From Silurus meridionalis (Eukaryota; Chordata; Actinopteri; Siluriformes; Siluridae): a stretch of 64,000 nt of DNA. The notes beneath the pieces are model-generated. The model had not been told where the DNA came from and ran no database searches. It saw nothing but the letters and a program-made list of their open reading frames with translations. The stretch lies in assembly GCF_014805685.1 (NCBI RefSeq), contig NC_060899.1, positions 11,757,954 to 11,821,953 of the forward strand. The letters run 5' to 3'. The translations under genes and the position numbers were made by a program. Shown here piece after piece: positions 12,706 to 32,883 of this stretch (position 1 is its first letter; every line of letters starts with the position of its first letter).

Positions 12706-13545
12706 GTTTTTTCTCAGTTGCTTCGGAGCGTTTCTCAAATCGTTCTTAATCTTTGCAAAGCAGTAAGAGTATTTCTCGAAACAATTAGGACAAATGGCAA
12801 CACGCAATGGATTACTTGGCAAAGCCTGTACTCAATGAGTCGATGGACATACCATTACCGTTACAATGACGAGTCATTTTGTAATTTTTCTGAATTTCTT
12901 TTGAATCGCATATACGAATTTCAACAGCACCAATTTACACATTACTGTATGTGGGGATATTGATTGCAAGAGACCAGACAGGATTCACACTTGTCTGTAC
13001 TAGCATTCTTTTCCAGCCATTTTCAGAAATCGGAATTCTGGGCCTGTATACGCTCGCCAATTGAAGGTTCACGAGATTCACCATTGACCTGTTTTAAGAA
13101 CTAATTGACCATTGCTTGATCATGATGCCATCCATTTCAAGACATATTTACAAACAAAAGAAAAGTTTATTAGAAATTTAAAGAAGATGAGCCTGACAGA
13201 TGCTGACAACTGGTTTAACCATTTTTGCATTCAATGATTTATGCCATGAACTGATGCCTAAATGTTTTGGGGGTTACGACGATTCAGGTGGGAACCAGTA
13301 TCATATATTGTGATCAGCAAGACGAACAATTGATAATGTGAAAACAGCAAACAATTGTACACCATCAGTTAAAAAAGAATGGACCAAGTGCGTTCGCAAT
13401 TTGTTCTAAGAAACAGGAAAATGCTTTTATGATGTGCACAAGAGACTACATGATGTGCAAATTGAACAAGTAGTCTCGAGAATTTCATTTCCGATCTGAG
13501 AAACGCTCCAAAGCAACTGGGAAAAACTATAATTCCCAGTGACAT
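12706..13545. mobile_element. DNA transposon-like element with ~35-bp inverted ends
   Basis: The left end AGTTTTTTCTCAGTTGCTTC, continuing GGAGCGTTTCTCAAATC, is mirrored at the right end by GATCTGAGAAACGCTCCAAA, continuing GCAACTGGGAAAAACT. About 840 bp with no transposase frame. A second, 5'-truncated copy lies at 28300-29022 in a casp9 intron, with the same interior landmarks (ACCTGTTTTA, AACTGGTTTAAC, TGATGTGCACAAG). The superfamily is unknown to me. Confidence 0.7.
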
Positions 13546-15639
13546 AATGGAGAATATAATTACATTTTATGTAAAAGGATTTAAACAGGGTTCATACAGT
13601 TATTCAACTGATCAAGAGCAGAAATGTGAACGACGCAAAAAAAAAAGTACGAAAAAACCCCCAGACATGAGCAGATAAGATTAATATGTATAACTTTTAC
13701 ATTTTTGCTTTAAAGTGAAACGACTGTAGAAAGTATGCCAGAACACCACACACACACAAACACCCCAGTGACTCCACAAGAAAGCCTAAAACTTCAAGGA
13801 GGATTAATTGACCTGTGGTGGGTTAAAGCCAAGCTTTAGTGCTCCAAGCTTTACCAGCCCACGCTCCTGCTTTAATTACTGCACAGCTAAATATAACCTG
13901 CTCCAGTACTGCACATCGCCACACTAATCTTCTCACAGGTGCGACTTTGAGCTACAGCTGTCTACAGCATGTCTGCTTACCTGCTTACTTCACCTCCCTT
14001 AAGCAAAGTAAATGACCTACTTTTTCCTTTGTGTCTAAAGTCTCCATAAATCAAGAAAGCAACCTTTTTCACAAATGTTTATATTTAGTTTACAGTATAT
14101 AGACCGTTTTCTAATTTGTTTTTATTTTGTAAGAAGAAAAAGGGATCGAAAGCAATCGTCAGTACCAAACATGCCCCAACACATTACACACACATGTGCA
14201 ACACTGATCCAAATCCAAAATCCATACTGGAAATCGGCACGTGAAAGTCCACGAAAAACTGCATAAATGAAGACTTTTGAGACAGCACCTGTATACATGA
14301 ACGCTGACAAAGGAAAATAATAAAACAGTTGGAAATACATGTTAATTATAAATGACGATATTACCCACCATGGCTGGGGAGGGAAAAAAAACAAGCATTA
14401 ACAAAATTGAATCTGGCATAAAAACGTGAGAAATTGATTTGTGATGGTAGAACTGATATTATAGGAATTTATAGGTGTAATTACGCTTTAGGAGTTCCCT
14501 AAGGTTCTAGAGTCCTTGATTTCCAAAAGGGGTTCCTCCGTATCCTGAAAAGCTTTTGCACTGAAGCAAAAGGATGACGAATCAAAAAAAAAAATATGCG
14601 TTGTCCAAAAAATGTATTTATTTATTCCAGTATTTTTAGGCTGTTTATTAAACTTGAAAGTTCTCCAGGAAGGATGTGCTCATTGCTCCGGTGGATTTGG
14701 TGTTATTTTTACATTTTAAAAAAACATAAAAACCTGTCAGATTGTATTGTATTATAAAGTTTATTATTCAGAATTGATATTTTTATATAGAATGGGTTCC
14801 TCATTGGTGTTTAGAGTTTTGAGAGCTTTCTATAATGGTTCTACTGGAAACTTTTCCAATGAGAGAAGGCTTTCTGTGTGTGGAAAAACAACCAGAGCAG
14901 CGCTAGAGTTTGTTTTTCCAATTCAGCAAATGTTTATTTTTTGGTACGTTTAAGGATTTTAACAACAACAACAACAACAACAACAACAAGGAAAAGCTGG
15001 TAAAGTTTTGGAATTATCGTAGAAATGATACAAAGGTGTAAAGAAACACTTACTGAGCCGCAGCCGGATTCCAAGCCAACTTTTCGGAGGGGATTTGTGA
15101 TGGAGTGCTGTGCTCATAGTCCACTTACTGGGAACCATATTCGGCTGCTTTGTCGAATTTATTCTAGGAATTCCTTTACACAAGCAACTGATTGAAGGGG
15201 AAGGGAAAAAAAGTCAATTCAGGTCATAATATTTAGGAAAAGAAATCGTAAATAAACCACAACCTGCCTTCATCTCGAATTAAAATCCTGCAGTCGTATT
15301 TGTTGATGCTAAATACATATCTGCAATATAGACCTGAACCCCTGCAAGCTCAAACACGGGTCAGAAATAGTATTGTTATTATTACAATATATATATAACA
15401 ATATACTTCCTTATATTTTAGACATTCGCTTTGTCCAAACGATTTTTTTCCACTTCACGGTGTTGCTACTTGTGTAGCCTCCAGCCACATTTTACATTGT
15501 ATCCCTCTGACTCTTCATATCCCTCCATTGCTTTTCGTGCATATAGAATGTCCATTCGTATATATATTAAAAAATAGCCTAAATATACTTTTCAACACCG
15601 AGAAGTGTGTATTATATAGTCCAAATTCATACTACTAAC
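13546..15639. other. no confident gene
   Basis: AT-rich sequence with an (AAC)n tract at 14961-14989 and weak minus-strand splice-like sites near 15055 and 15130. Open frames are short and unrecognisable. Confidence 0.4.
14961..14989. repeat. (AAC)n microsatellite
   Basis: About ten AAC units. Confidence 0.95.
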
Positions 15640-15755
15640 CTGTTGCGTTGATTGCAAGTGGACTAGTGTTTCCATACCGAGCAGCTCCTCCTGCACTACA
15701 TTCAAATGTCCTTCATTGTGTCTTTTGTTCGCCAATTTCTTTCCATTTTTTCCAT
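15640..15755 (-). CDS. possible minus-strand exon, unrecognised
   Basis: An acceptor on the minus strand (CCACCCTTATTTTTAG, ending 15756) leads into 116 nt that stay open in one frame (2 nt plus 38 codons, including NEGHLNVVQEELLGMETLVH) up to a donor CAG|GTTAGT at 15639. A second frame is also open over the last two thirds. The surrounding 15.0-15.8 kb also holds another minus-strand donor (CTCA|GTAAGTG near 15055). This could be the start of the same gene as the exon at 960-1036, divergent from casp9, or part of an old transposon. Weakly supported. Confidence 0.2.
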
Positions 15756-16381
15756 CTAAAAATAAGGGTGGTTTTTATTTGAGTTCTTTCTTTATTTTTC
15801 TTTAACTATCAGCGTCCTGTAGCTTGCTTCGGGTTGTGTTGAATCCTCCCCCATTCACACTCTTTCATTCATTCATCATCAGCTTTACTGGAACTCTTAC
15901 TCCTCCTCGCTCCAGGGATGTAGTTCCGAGTTTGACCGCTATCATCGCCAAAGATCAATTATTTCCCCTCTGTTTAACCCGTTTAGTAGGGATGCAACGA
16001 TTCACCGATTCGCATCGGTGCAACTGCATAAAAGTTAATGATGTGATACATTATATGTTGATACAAGTTAGTATTTGTATCGCAATGCATCTTTTTAAAC
16101 ATATTTCATTTTTCCACATGGACGGTTAATGAGGTGATACCGGAGAAACTGTACGTCTTCTAACTTTCATACTGATTTGCTTATTTTGATTACGGTTTTA
16201 TTTATGTCTATGAGTGTGTACAAATAAAAATAGACCAGTTACAGATTCGAATGATGTATTGCTCGTATCTGTATGATCAGAAAATTCAAAGTGATTTAAG
16301 TTCGTTTTTGGCGTTATGAGGAAAAACTGCCAAGATTTTGGTGCTGATTCGAGACTTGCCGCTTTAGTAAAACAAATGTTT

Positions 16382-16819
16382 CTTCTTCTTCTTTTGGCTT
16401 CTCCCGTTAGGGGTCGCCACAGCCAATCATCCGTCTCCATACCCCTCTGTCCTCTACATCTGGCACCCCAACCACCTGTATGTCTTCCCTCACCACATCC
16501 ATAAACCTCCACTTTGGCCTTCCTTTTTTTCCTGCCTCCTGGTGGTTCCATCCTTATCATTCTCCTACCGATATGCCCCATGTCCCTCCTCTGCACGTCC
16601 AAACCCTCTCAATCGCACCTCACTCAACTTGTCTTCATAACATTCTACATGCGCTGTCCCTCTAATAAACTCTTTTCTAATCCTGTCCATCGTCGTCACT
16701 CCCAACGAAAACCTCAACATCTTCAGCTCTGCTACCTCCAGCTCCACCTTCTGTATTTTACTCAATGCTACTGTCTCTAAACCATACAACATTGCAGTTC
16801 TCACCACAGTCCTATAAAC
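16382..16819 (-). mobile_element. 5'-truncated non-LTR retrotransposon (RTE-like)
   Basis: On the minus strand it encodes the C-terminal end of a reverse transcriptase polyprotein: LYGLETVALSK, then LEVAELKMLRFSLGVTTMDR and IRKEFIRGTAHV. Frameshifts follow. Its 3' end carries GGCGACCCCTAACGGGAGAA and an (AAG)n tail. It is flanked by a 16-bp target-site duplication, AGTAAAACAAATGTTT, at 16366-16381 and 16820-16835. The RTE assignment rests on the short-repeat tail and C-terminal motifs. Confidence 0.75.
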
Positions 16820-17011
16820 AGTAAAACAAATGTTTACTGAATTAAAATGCATTTTTGGTGGAGTTTATTTATGTATATATATATATATATATATATATAC
16901 ATAAATAAACCCACCAAAAATGCATTTTAATTCAGTAAACATTTGTTTTACTGTTTATAGGACTGTGGTGAGACCTGCAATGTTGTATGGTTTAGAGACA
17001 GTAGCATTGAG
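16761..17011. repeat. near-perfect palindrome with a (TA)n centre
   Basis: The left arm starts CTCAATGCTACTGTCTCTAA and the right arm ends with its reverse complement, TTAGAGACAGTAGCATTGAG. Arms are about 112 bp with one substitution and one single-base indel, centred near 16886 in a TA tract. The arms contain the LINE 5' end, one copy of its target-site duplication and flanking element sequence. Confidence 0.9.
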
Positions 17012-17044
17012 TATCTATATATATATATATATATATATCTGTGT

Positions 17045-17552
17045 AAAAAAGGATGTCGGAAACGTGTTACCTAATGAATGTATCCAGGCTGAACATGCAC
17101 CATATAGAACACAAGCAGAGAAAAGATTATGATGATCAGGTGATCAAGAGTGTCTCTGTTCTCAGTCATGTTTACATCACTGAATCCCTCTGTCTTATCC
17201 ACGTTAACAACAGACTTCTTTTTGCCTTCTGCCTGCTCACTGTGAGCTTCGTAAACTAGTCTACATCTGTGGTGTGTGAGAGTCAGGAAATGACAAGAAA
17301 CAGGTTAATGGGCTGAAAACGGCGCAGTGAGAAGAAAAAAAATTTACATTTCACCAGATAGATTTAAACTAAAGTAATAAGCCTGTTTTAAAAATGTATA
17401 AAGTAGAAAGTACAGATATTTGTGTAAAAATGTAATGAGTAAAAGTAAAACGTTGTCTGAAAAATAAATAGTGAAGTAAAATACTGATACCAGAAAAATC
17501 TACTTAAGTACAGTAACAAACTATTTGTACTTCATTACTTCCCATCTCTGCA
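17045..17552 (-). mobile_element. interspersed family H, minus-oriented copy
   Basis: It ends TACTTCATTACTTCCCATCT, the reverse complement of the start of the copy at 58400-59095 (AGATGGGAAGTAATAAAGTA). Shared interior blocks are ATCCAGGCTGAACATGCACC, GATGATCAGGTGATCA and CAGTCATGTTTACATCAC. No coding capacity. Confidence 0.65.
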
Positions 17553-18054
17553 CAACACTACGGAGACCGAGGCGTGTCCTGGGAGACACATAGAACCTAG
17601 ATTATCATGGCAGAGGTAGAGCAGAACAGGAAAAAAAAACATCTGGTTTTATTTAATCTTTTTTTCCACTGCAAAGACCTGTTTGTGAAAGGGCCATGCG
17701 TTAGAAGTCAGAAGGCACTTAAGGACATTTATGATTTAATGTCTGTCTGACAAAGAAAAAAAAGCAAACTATCTGTACCATATTGAATTGCATAGCATCA
17801 TCTTTTTCCCATTGCATCATACTGCATTGAATCAAATTGTGTTGAATTAAGTCAGAATCGGATCTTCATTGCTATAGAGTAAATCGTATTGCATCGAATT
17901 GGTAGCTGCTTTATATGTACCTTTAATGTATCATATCTGTGGCTATGCCTCGAGATGCGTGTTGCATATGCCTCAGTTATGGACTCCCTGTGTCATTCAG
18001 TGACCCTTTTCGTATTTACATAATTACACCGCTAGATGTCGCCAGTGATACTTT

Positions 18055-18480
18055 TGAATTCAATGCAATTCAGTTTTATACGAATTGAGTATACGACTTA
18101 TTTACAATGGGTTGTCTCAAAGCAGCTTTACAAAGATCAAGAAGTTATAAAGTTGAAATATATATAGTTAGTGCCTATAAATTTGTTCCTTATATGTTTA
18201 TTCTTAATGAGCAAGCCAGCAGCGACAGTAGCAAGGAAAAACTCCCTGAGACGGAATCAGGAAGAAAACTTGACAGGAACCAGACTTAAAAGGAAATACA
18301 TCCTCATTTGTCCATTCCATCAATGTCCATCCATGTCAATTCATTACAGTTTAATCATTCCATCATACTGTTCAGTGATGGGCACTCAAATGCAGAACTG
18401 TTCATGTAAACTGTGGTCATAAGCCACTGTAGCAGACTGTTGATATTAATTACAGGCCAAAATCCAGCCTTTTAGACTTT
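18055..18480 (+). repeat. interspersed family R, copy 2
   Basis: It contains TTGTCTCAAAGCAGCTTTAC, AGGAAAAACTCCCTGAGACG and GACAGGAACCAGACTTAAAA, shared with the other R copies. Confidence 0.75.
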
Positions 18481-20057
18481 GTTAGACTTTTTAGATATTA
18501 TAAGTAAATCATTCATTCATTTATTCAAATATTGACTTAAGAACTTTCCAAATTCTAGTATTATGATTTATTTAAACTGGCACATGCAGATTAAAGAGTG
18601 AGGTCTTCTGAATTCTTTTTTTGAAGATAGACATTTCAGTTTTGAGAAAATGGTAACGAATAAGGAAACGAGTGTAAAGGGAAAGAAAACAATTACATAT
18701 GTGTCAAGTGCTAAAATAATAATAATAATAAAAAAGCATTAAAGTTGTCTTAGTGCAACACTATTTTCAAATGCAAAGAGGTGGTGAATTTAACAAATTG
18801 AAGAGTTCATTGTTTTAGGTACAGGAACTGGTTACGTTATACAACAAAGTTTTTACTCTGTGATTTCTTATAGATTAACAGGAAGGACATAAAAAACTAA
18901 ACTAAGCTAAAAAGAAACTCAACATAAAAATCAAATTTACATACAATGTTACTGTAGTGCAAATGGAGTGTAAACATGAAAGATGTGCAAAGTCTTGCAG
19001 AGGTAGATTCTAGAGGTCAAGAGTTCTTGTCGTTATTCACATTCATAAAGGGGGTTAGTGGCAAATGTAGTTTGTAGTCTATGATGATATTTGAATTGTG
19101 GGTGTGTGTTGACAAGTGTAATCATAGCTAAGCTAAAACCAATGAGTTTCTTGTTAATTTTACTAGTTCTTTCACCTTCCATGAGCACAACAACTACCAG
19201 TTCATTTAGAATCAGAATGTCTACCACACTTGGTAAGAAAAACATCCAAACAGTGATTATGCTCCTTCTCACCTGCACTCTAAGGCAGTTTTAAAAAGCA
19301 GGAACCAGCTTCCAAAGCAGTCACATCTTTGACACAAGCAAGACTTAAATAAATAAATGAAAGTGTCCAGTTAAAACTCAGTAAATTAGTTCAATAAACC
19401 ATTTACAAACTAAATATCACTATTATTCCTTTTAGGACTTGTCTCAAAGTGTTATATTTATTTCATACCACTGCAATTTTCTAATGATTATGATATAACT
19501 CAGTTAAAGAATGATACTTTATACTTTTTTTTATTAATTTAACTATACACTGTTTTCAAGAAAGCAAGTTTCTGTGATGTCTTATGTTGCAGCAGCTTTA
19601 AGTTGAAAGTAGAAAAAAAAACAAAAAAACAAAACAGTATTAGCTTTTTACTAAGGAACAATTCAAAGCCATTCATCCTGAAGACTTTTCCATATCTGAA
19701 AACTTAGTTACGGATTGACCTCTGGCTGACTTTTGCCCTCTGTATGATAAACTTTTAATTTATATGTTTAAAGAAAAAGCTATTAAATCATAATTGAAAT
19801 GTTATTTATTTAAAATTAGATCAATTTAAATTTCATGTTAGATGTCTGTTACAATTTTTAGAACTTCATCAAGCAGAAATCTCTCAAGATATCTCAAGAA
19901 ATGCTTCTAATAAGAACTCACAACTCTGGAAAAGAAGATGTCTTGCTTAAGACATCACGAAGCAACAGTTTTTTGGCAGAATCACCTGAAATCCATCAAA
20001 GATAGTTCACTAAGCATGGCGTGATAAAAGAGAAAGACAAAACAGAGGTTTACTACA
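18481..20057. other. no gene recognised
   Basis: AT-rich intergenic sequence upstream of casp9. The overlapping opposite-strand frames at 19033-19294 have no recognisable product. Confidence 0.4.
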
Positions 20058-20252
20058 GAGGTGGCAGCTTAGTGGGTAAGGCATTGGGCTTTTGTAAGGT
20101 TGTGAGTTCAAATCTGAGCCACACTAAGCTGCTAAGCCATTCCTGGGCCCCTAAACAAGGCCCTTCACCCCAAAGCTACTCAGTTGTATGAATGAGATGA
20201 ATGTAAGTCGCTCTGGAAAAGGGCACCTGCCAAATGCTATAAATATAAATGC
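20058..20252 (+). mobile_element. tRNA-derived SINE, near full length
   Basis: The head GGCAGCTTAGTGGGTAAGGC has A-box form, followed by B-box-like GAGTTCAAATCTG. The body includes CTGGGCCCCTAAACAAGGCC and the tail is GTAAGTCGCTCTGGAAAAGG..AAATGCTATAAATATAAATG. The tail runs straight into an (ATCT)n microsatellite. Confidence 0.8.

Positions 20253-20329
<77 letters not shown>
20253..20329. repeat. (ATCT)n microsatellite at a SINE 3' end
   Basis: About 19 ATCT units starting where the SINE tail ends, roughly 100 bp upstream of the casp9 CRE. Confidence 0.95.
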
Positions 20330-20426
20330 CAGTAAATATTAACTAAATCGCAATACAGTTGCGCAGCCAGCCGCAATGTATGCGTTTCTTTAACGCAGTT
20401 TTGTTTGACACAAACGCACTCGAGAT

Positions 20427-20606
20427 TGACGTCAGGGGGAATTTTTCAGGATGCGGTTGTAAACAAGGAAGTGAGTAGTGAGTCTCGCCTTTCAATGTGT
20501 GTGCTACAGTGTTTGTCTCGTCTTTTAATGTATTTATTACAATTAAACTATATTTTTTCTGATTTTCCTCTGAATGATAAATCATTATCTTGTAATTCGA
20601 TTACAG
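20427..20606 (+). promoter_or_regulatory. casp9: casp9 upstream region with a perfect CRE palindrome
   Basis: TGACGTCA at 20427-20434 is a perfect CREB/ATF site, about 175 bp before the casp9 ATG and close to where a transcription start would be expected. A G-rich/AT block (GGGGGAATTTTT) follows at once and only loosely resembles a kappa-B site. The sequence AAGTGAGTAGTG near 20470 contains a GTGAGT donor, and GATTACAG directly before the ATG (ending 20606) is a good acceptor, so a short intron of about 130 bp may split the 5' UTR. No TATA box is evident. The function is inferred from the motif only. Confidence 0.45.
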
Positions 20607-20607
20607 A

Positions 20608-29650
<9,043 letters not shown>

Positions 29651-32155
29651 TTCATTTTGTCGATGTGCTTAAAAATGAAATGTATTTATAATGTAATGTA
29701 CGGATCATGAAAAAACGGTTGTTACAACAAAAAATCTCTGCTTTAAAACCAGACTGAATTTCAATTGAAATCAGAAACTGCAATTGAACATGTATAAGTG
29801 TATATGTTCACCATGCTTGGATACAGACCCGAGTTGATTTTTTATTAGTGTTTTTAGATTTTGCATTGCATTTCTTACTAAATTTTGAAAGTAAGACCAC
29901 AAAGAAAGGTACTAAAATAAAAAACTTTGATTCTGAAAACAAATACGAACTGTTAGTGTTTTTCTTTTTTTTTTTTCAGCTTTTTCTTTGTTCATGGGTT
30001 GTGAGGAGGTGGTTGATTTTCACACATTTTTACACAGCTTCTCAGCACAAAAGGCTGGCATTGCTCATCTTTGTCATTTACTGACAAAAAAAAAAGAAGG
30101 ATTAAGTAATAACTGATGTATGTAGCTAGATTAGATAAACACGTGCCATTACTCTGTATTCTCTGAAGCATTGATTGTTGTGTCCGATAAACAATTCATG
30201 ACCAGTTAATAAACGTAATGGTCACACGTAGGTTCATATTTGTATATTGTTCCATTTTCAATCATTATTTTTTAGTTATCACTATTTTAAAACAGTTTTT
30301 AAATGTCCTTAACAGTTTTGTTTGAGTTTGTTCGGACCTGTTAAATGTGTTAAACAGGTTTCCTTGGCTTTTGCATTGATGTTTCCTGTTCTTTTCACAC
30401 TCATAGCAGTTTTACACTGCATAAGTGTCATTGCTAATGTCTCTTTCTCTTTCTTTCTCTCTTTCTCATACTCTTATTCTATCTCACTCTTTATAGGCTT
30501 GTAGAACGTCGAAATTTTATAAACTGAATTGTCAGTTTTTTGAGCTATTGAAATATTTCAGGGAAAGTGTTAAAATTGACTTCTTTTTTTTGTTACATCA
30601 TTCATTACTATTGGAAGCTCTTTATCTTCCGCAGCTGATGACTGCGGTATTGAGCGCTGACAGAATTGTTGTATTTTTGTACATTATCTATATAAAGGCT
30701 AGGCTTAGGGTACCTCCATCATTATTTTTAACTTCTGCATTTTTACTCTTTACACAGACAGCACTTTTATACTTCCACGTCTACAAGTCAGTCTGTATTG
30801 AGCATGAATTTGTCTGGTTTCTTGTTTACATCTTTCCAGACCATAAAAGGCCTGCATTTGACAACTTAACATGAAAGAATCACACTGACAACTTTTAGCC
30901 TCTGTTGTTAAAAACAAACCAATCTAAACCTAATCCAAATATAGAGTTCAATGAAAACTCTTGACCAAATCCTGTCACATGTCTTTACTTCTAAAATCTT
31001 TTGCTGAAATGCTACCATTGACACAGCCAAGTTCTCACTTTGATTTCCTTTATCTATACCTCATCAACCTAATAAATGTTGCAGCCTTATTGCACATGCT
31101 CTGTTTTTGTAAAGTGTAAAAGAAAAAAAATTTCAATGAAAAGACTCCCCCAAATGTCAGTATTTATTTGAAATTCTAATAAAGTGTGCAGGCAGGATTG
31201 TGCATGTTGTTGCATTAATCCATGTGCACGTGGCCATAGGCTACAGAATGCCATCATTAGCTTAAAAGTTCCTTTAAAAAATCTGTGCATATCACCTGCA
31301 AGTAGTATACACTATATGGACAAAATGGTTGTCCCTTTATTCATTGAGTTTCCATGTTCCAGCAGCAAAAAATGTGCAAATATGAAGCAGAGACACAATA
31401 CAAATATATACAGTACAGTATATTAATAAAAAGAAAAGAAGAAAAATCAACTTCATTATAAAATATATTAGATATAACAGCTTCTTATCATGTTGCATGT
31501 CACTACATTTCTGTATAAACTCTAGCGACTGTAGCATGTGAAATATCAGCAGTTGTCTGGAATCTCTCTGCCAACAACTGTTTTGATGTTTGATTTGAGG
31601 GCGCTTGACTTGTATCTGCATGCATTGCTCTGCTGATACATGATTAGCCAACTGAACAATTGCTAGGTTTGGAAGTCAGTGTACAAAAATGCAAACCTAG
31701 AAATCATTCGTAGTAGCCAACTAAACGACTTGCATGTTGGTGGTTGGAGGAAAGCAGAAAATCTAAAGAAAAATACATCAATATGTAGCCCTAGGAATAC
31801 CTGTGTACCTCCAGACTTAAGTATCCAGGGCTCAGGATTGCACTGTGAGCTTTGAGAAATCTTAGAACACATTGTATATACAAATCATTGTCAATATACA
31901 CGAATGTGAATAGTACAAGACAAATATATATACGTATTTGACATAATAATTTGGTAATTGATTTCAAATTAAAGTAGCTGCACTGAGCAAGTTCTTAGAA
32001 ATAGCTTTAAAAGTTGCTGTAACCTTCTTGAAAACATTCCATGCATTTTCCCTACAGCATTGTCAATGACAAGTCATAGCACGCTTGAGTAAAGCCAAGA
32101 AGGATTTAAACCCCACTCAGTGAACTAGTAGGGGGTGCTAAAGTTGCCAAAGTGT
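29651..32155. other. casp9-arhgap4 intergenic region
   Basis: casp9 3' UTR, then AT-rich sequence. At 31305-31335 there is an isolated TACACTATATGGACAAAATG end, and 31480-31665 is a fragment of the Tc1-like-looking family K also found at 42545-42810, 56090-56272 and 60740-61280. The frame at 30548-30874 is not recognisable. Confidence 0.5.
29916..30213 (+). terminator. casp9: casp9 candidate polyadenylation signals
   Basis: AATAAA occurs at 29916-29921 and again at 30208-30213, 0.27 and 0.56 kb after the stop codon. Either could end the casp9 3' UTR, and I cannot say which is used. Confidence 0.4.
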
Positions 32156-32448
32156 AGCCTTCGTTTTTATGAAAAACACTTGTGAGACGGAGAGCGTGTG
32201 TCAAAATGAGTGGGCAGCAACAAGAGCAGAGGAGGAACTCAAAAACTGTTCTCTCTCTTTGCAGTGTGCGAGCAGGTTTATGCTAGAGCACCATCCTCGC
32301 CAAGGGCTCATGTGTGAGAGCAAGAGCTCTCCAGTGTGTTTGGTCTACAACAAGGCTGGTTATTAATGCGAGGGAGCCGGCACATCTTGTTACGTGTTTG
32401 AAGGTTTCAGTGAAGGCCAATTTCAAAGGCAGCGAGATACAGCAGCGG
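32156..32448 (+). promoter_or_regulatory. arhgap4: probable arhgap4 noncoding 5' exon and promoter region
   Basis: The sequence becomes GC-richer than its surroundings and ends in a consensus donor, CAGCGG|GTAAGT, at 32449. The next acceptor in a suitable place is TTGTATTCATAG, ending about 33692, which leads into the exon with the first in-frame ATG at 33726. I infer that this is the 5' UTR exon of arhgap4. The intron would be about 1.24 kb and contains a (GA)n tract. No TATA box is evident. Confidence 0.4.
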
Positions 32449-32847
32449 GTAAGTCGTCTACAAAAATCTATGTGTGGGTTTACTGTACTTGCATTGTATT
32501 GGGATGGACTTTGTTTTTGGTAAACTGTGTCACATACAGCTGTCGAAACTGATGAGTGGACGATGAATCAGCATTGGCATATTCTTTTAATTGTTATTAT
32601 TCACCCAACAATGACATTCTGTACCAATCGGACCACTTTGAACAAAACACAGATCCTTTGGTGCAAGAAATAAATGATAAACTGAAATTAAAAAAAGAAG
32701 ATATTCAGCCAACTTTAGAGTCAACAGCCATCAGTGGTACAATATGATTGAGTTATATTATAGTTTGCTCCTTTCATTTGAAGGGAAAATAAGATACTTT
32801 CTTCTATTATAGCTCTGAGAAAGAAAGAGGGACTGGGAAAGAGCGAA

Positions 32848-32848
<1 letters not shown>

Positions 32849-32880
<32 letters not shown>
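32849..32880. repeat. (GA)n microsatellite
   Basis: About 16 GA units in the presumed arhgap4 5' intron. The remainder of that intron (32449-33690) shows nothing else I can name. Confidence 0.95.

Positions 32881-32883
<3 letters not shown>

Larger units (their letters stand above)
15985..18000 (+). mobile_element. hAT-like element copy 2, broken by nested insertions
   Basis: It starts TAGGGATGCAACGATTCACC, a hAT-style end, and its second half (17553-18000) matches 2470-2800. In between lie a LINE fragment with target-site duplication (16382-16819), a large palindrome (16761-17011) and another repeat family (17045-17552). The whole locus is a nest of at least three events. Confidence 0.55.

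Noticed and set aside
32556..32747. 63-codon frame upstream of arhgap4 (reads like YSFNCYYSPNNDILYQSDHF)
   Set aside because: It is preceded by in-frame stops, lacks a convincing donor, and has no known family. It looks like chance in AT-rich intron sequence.
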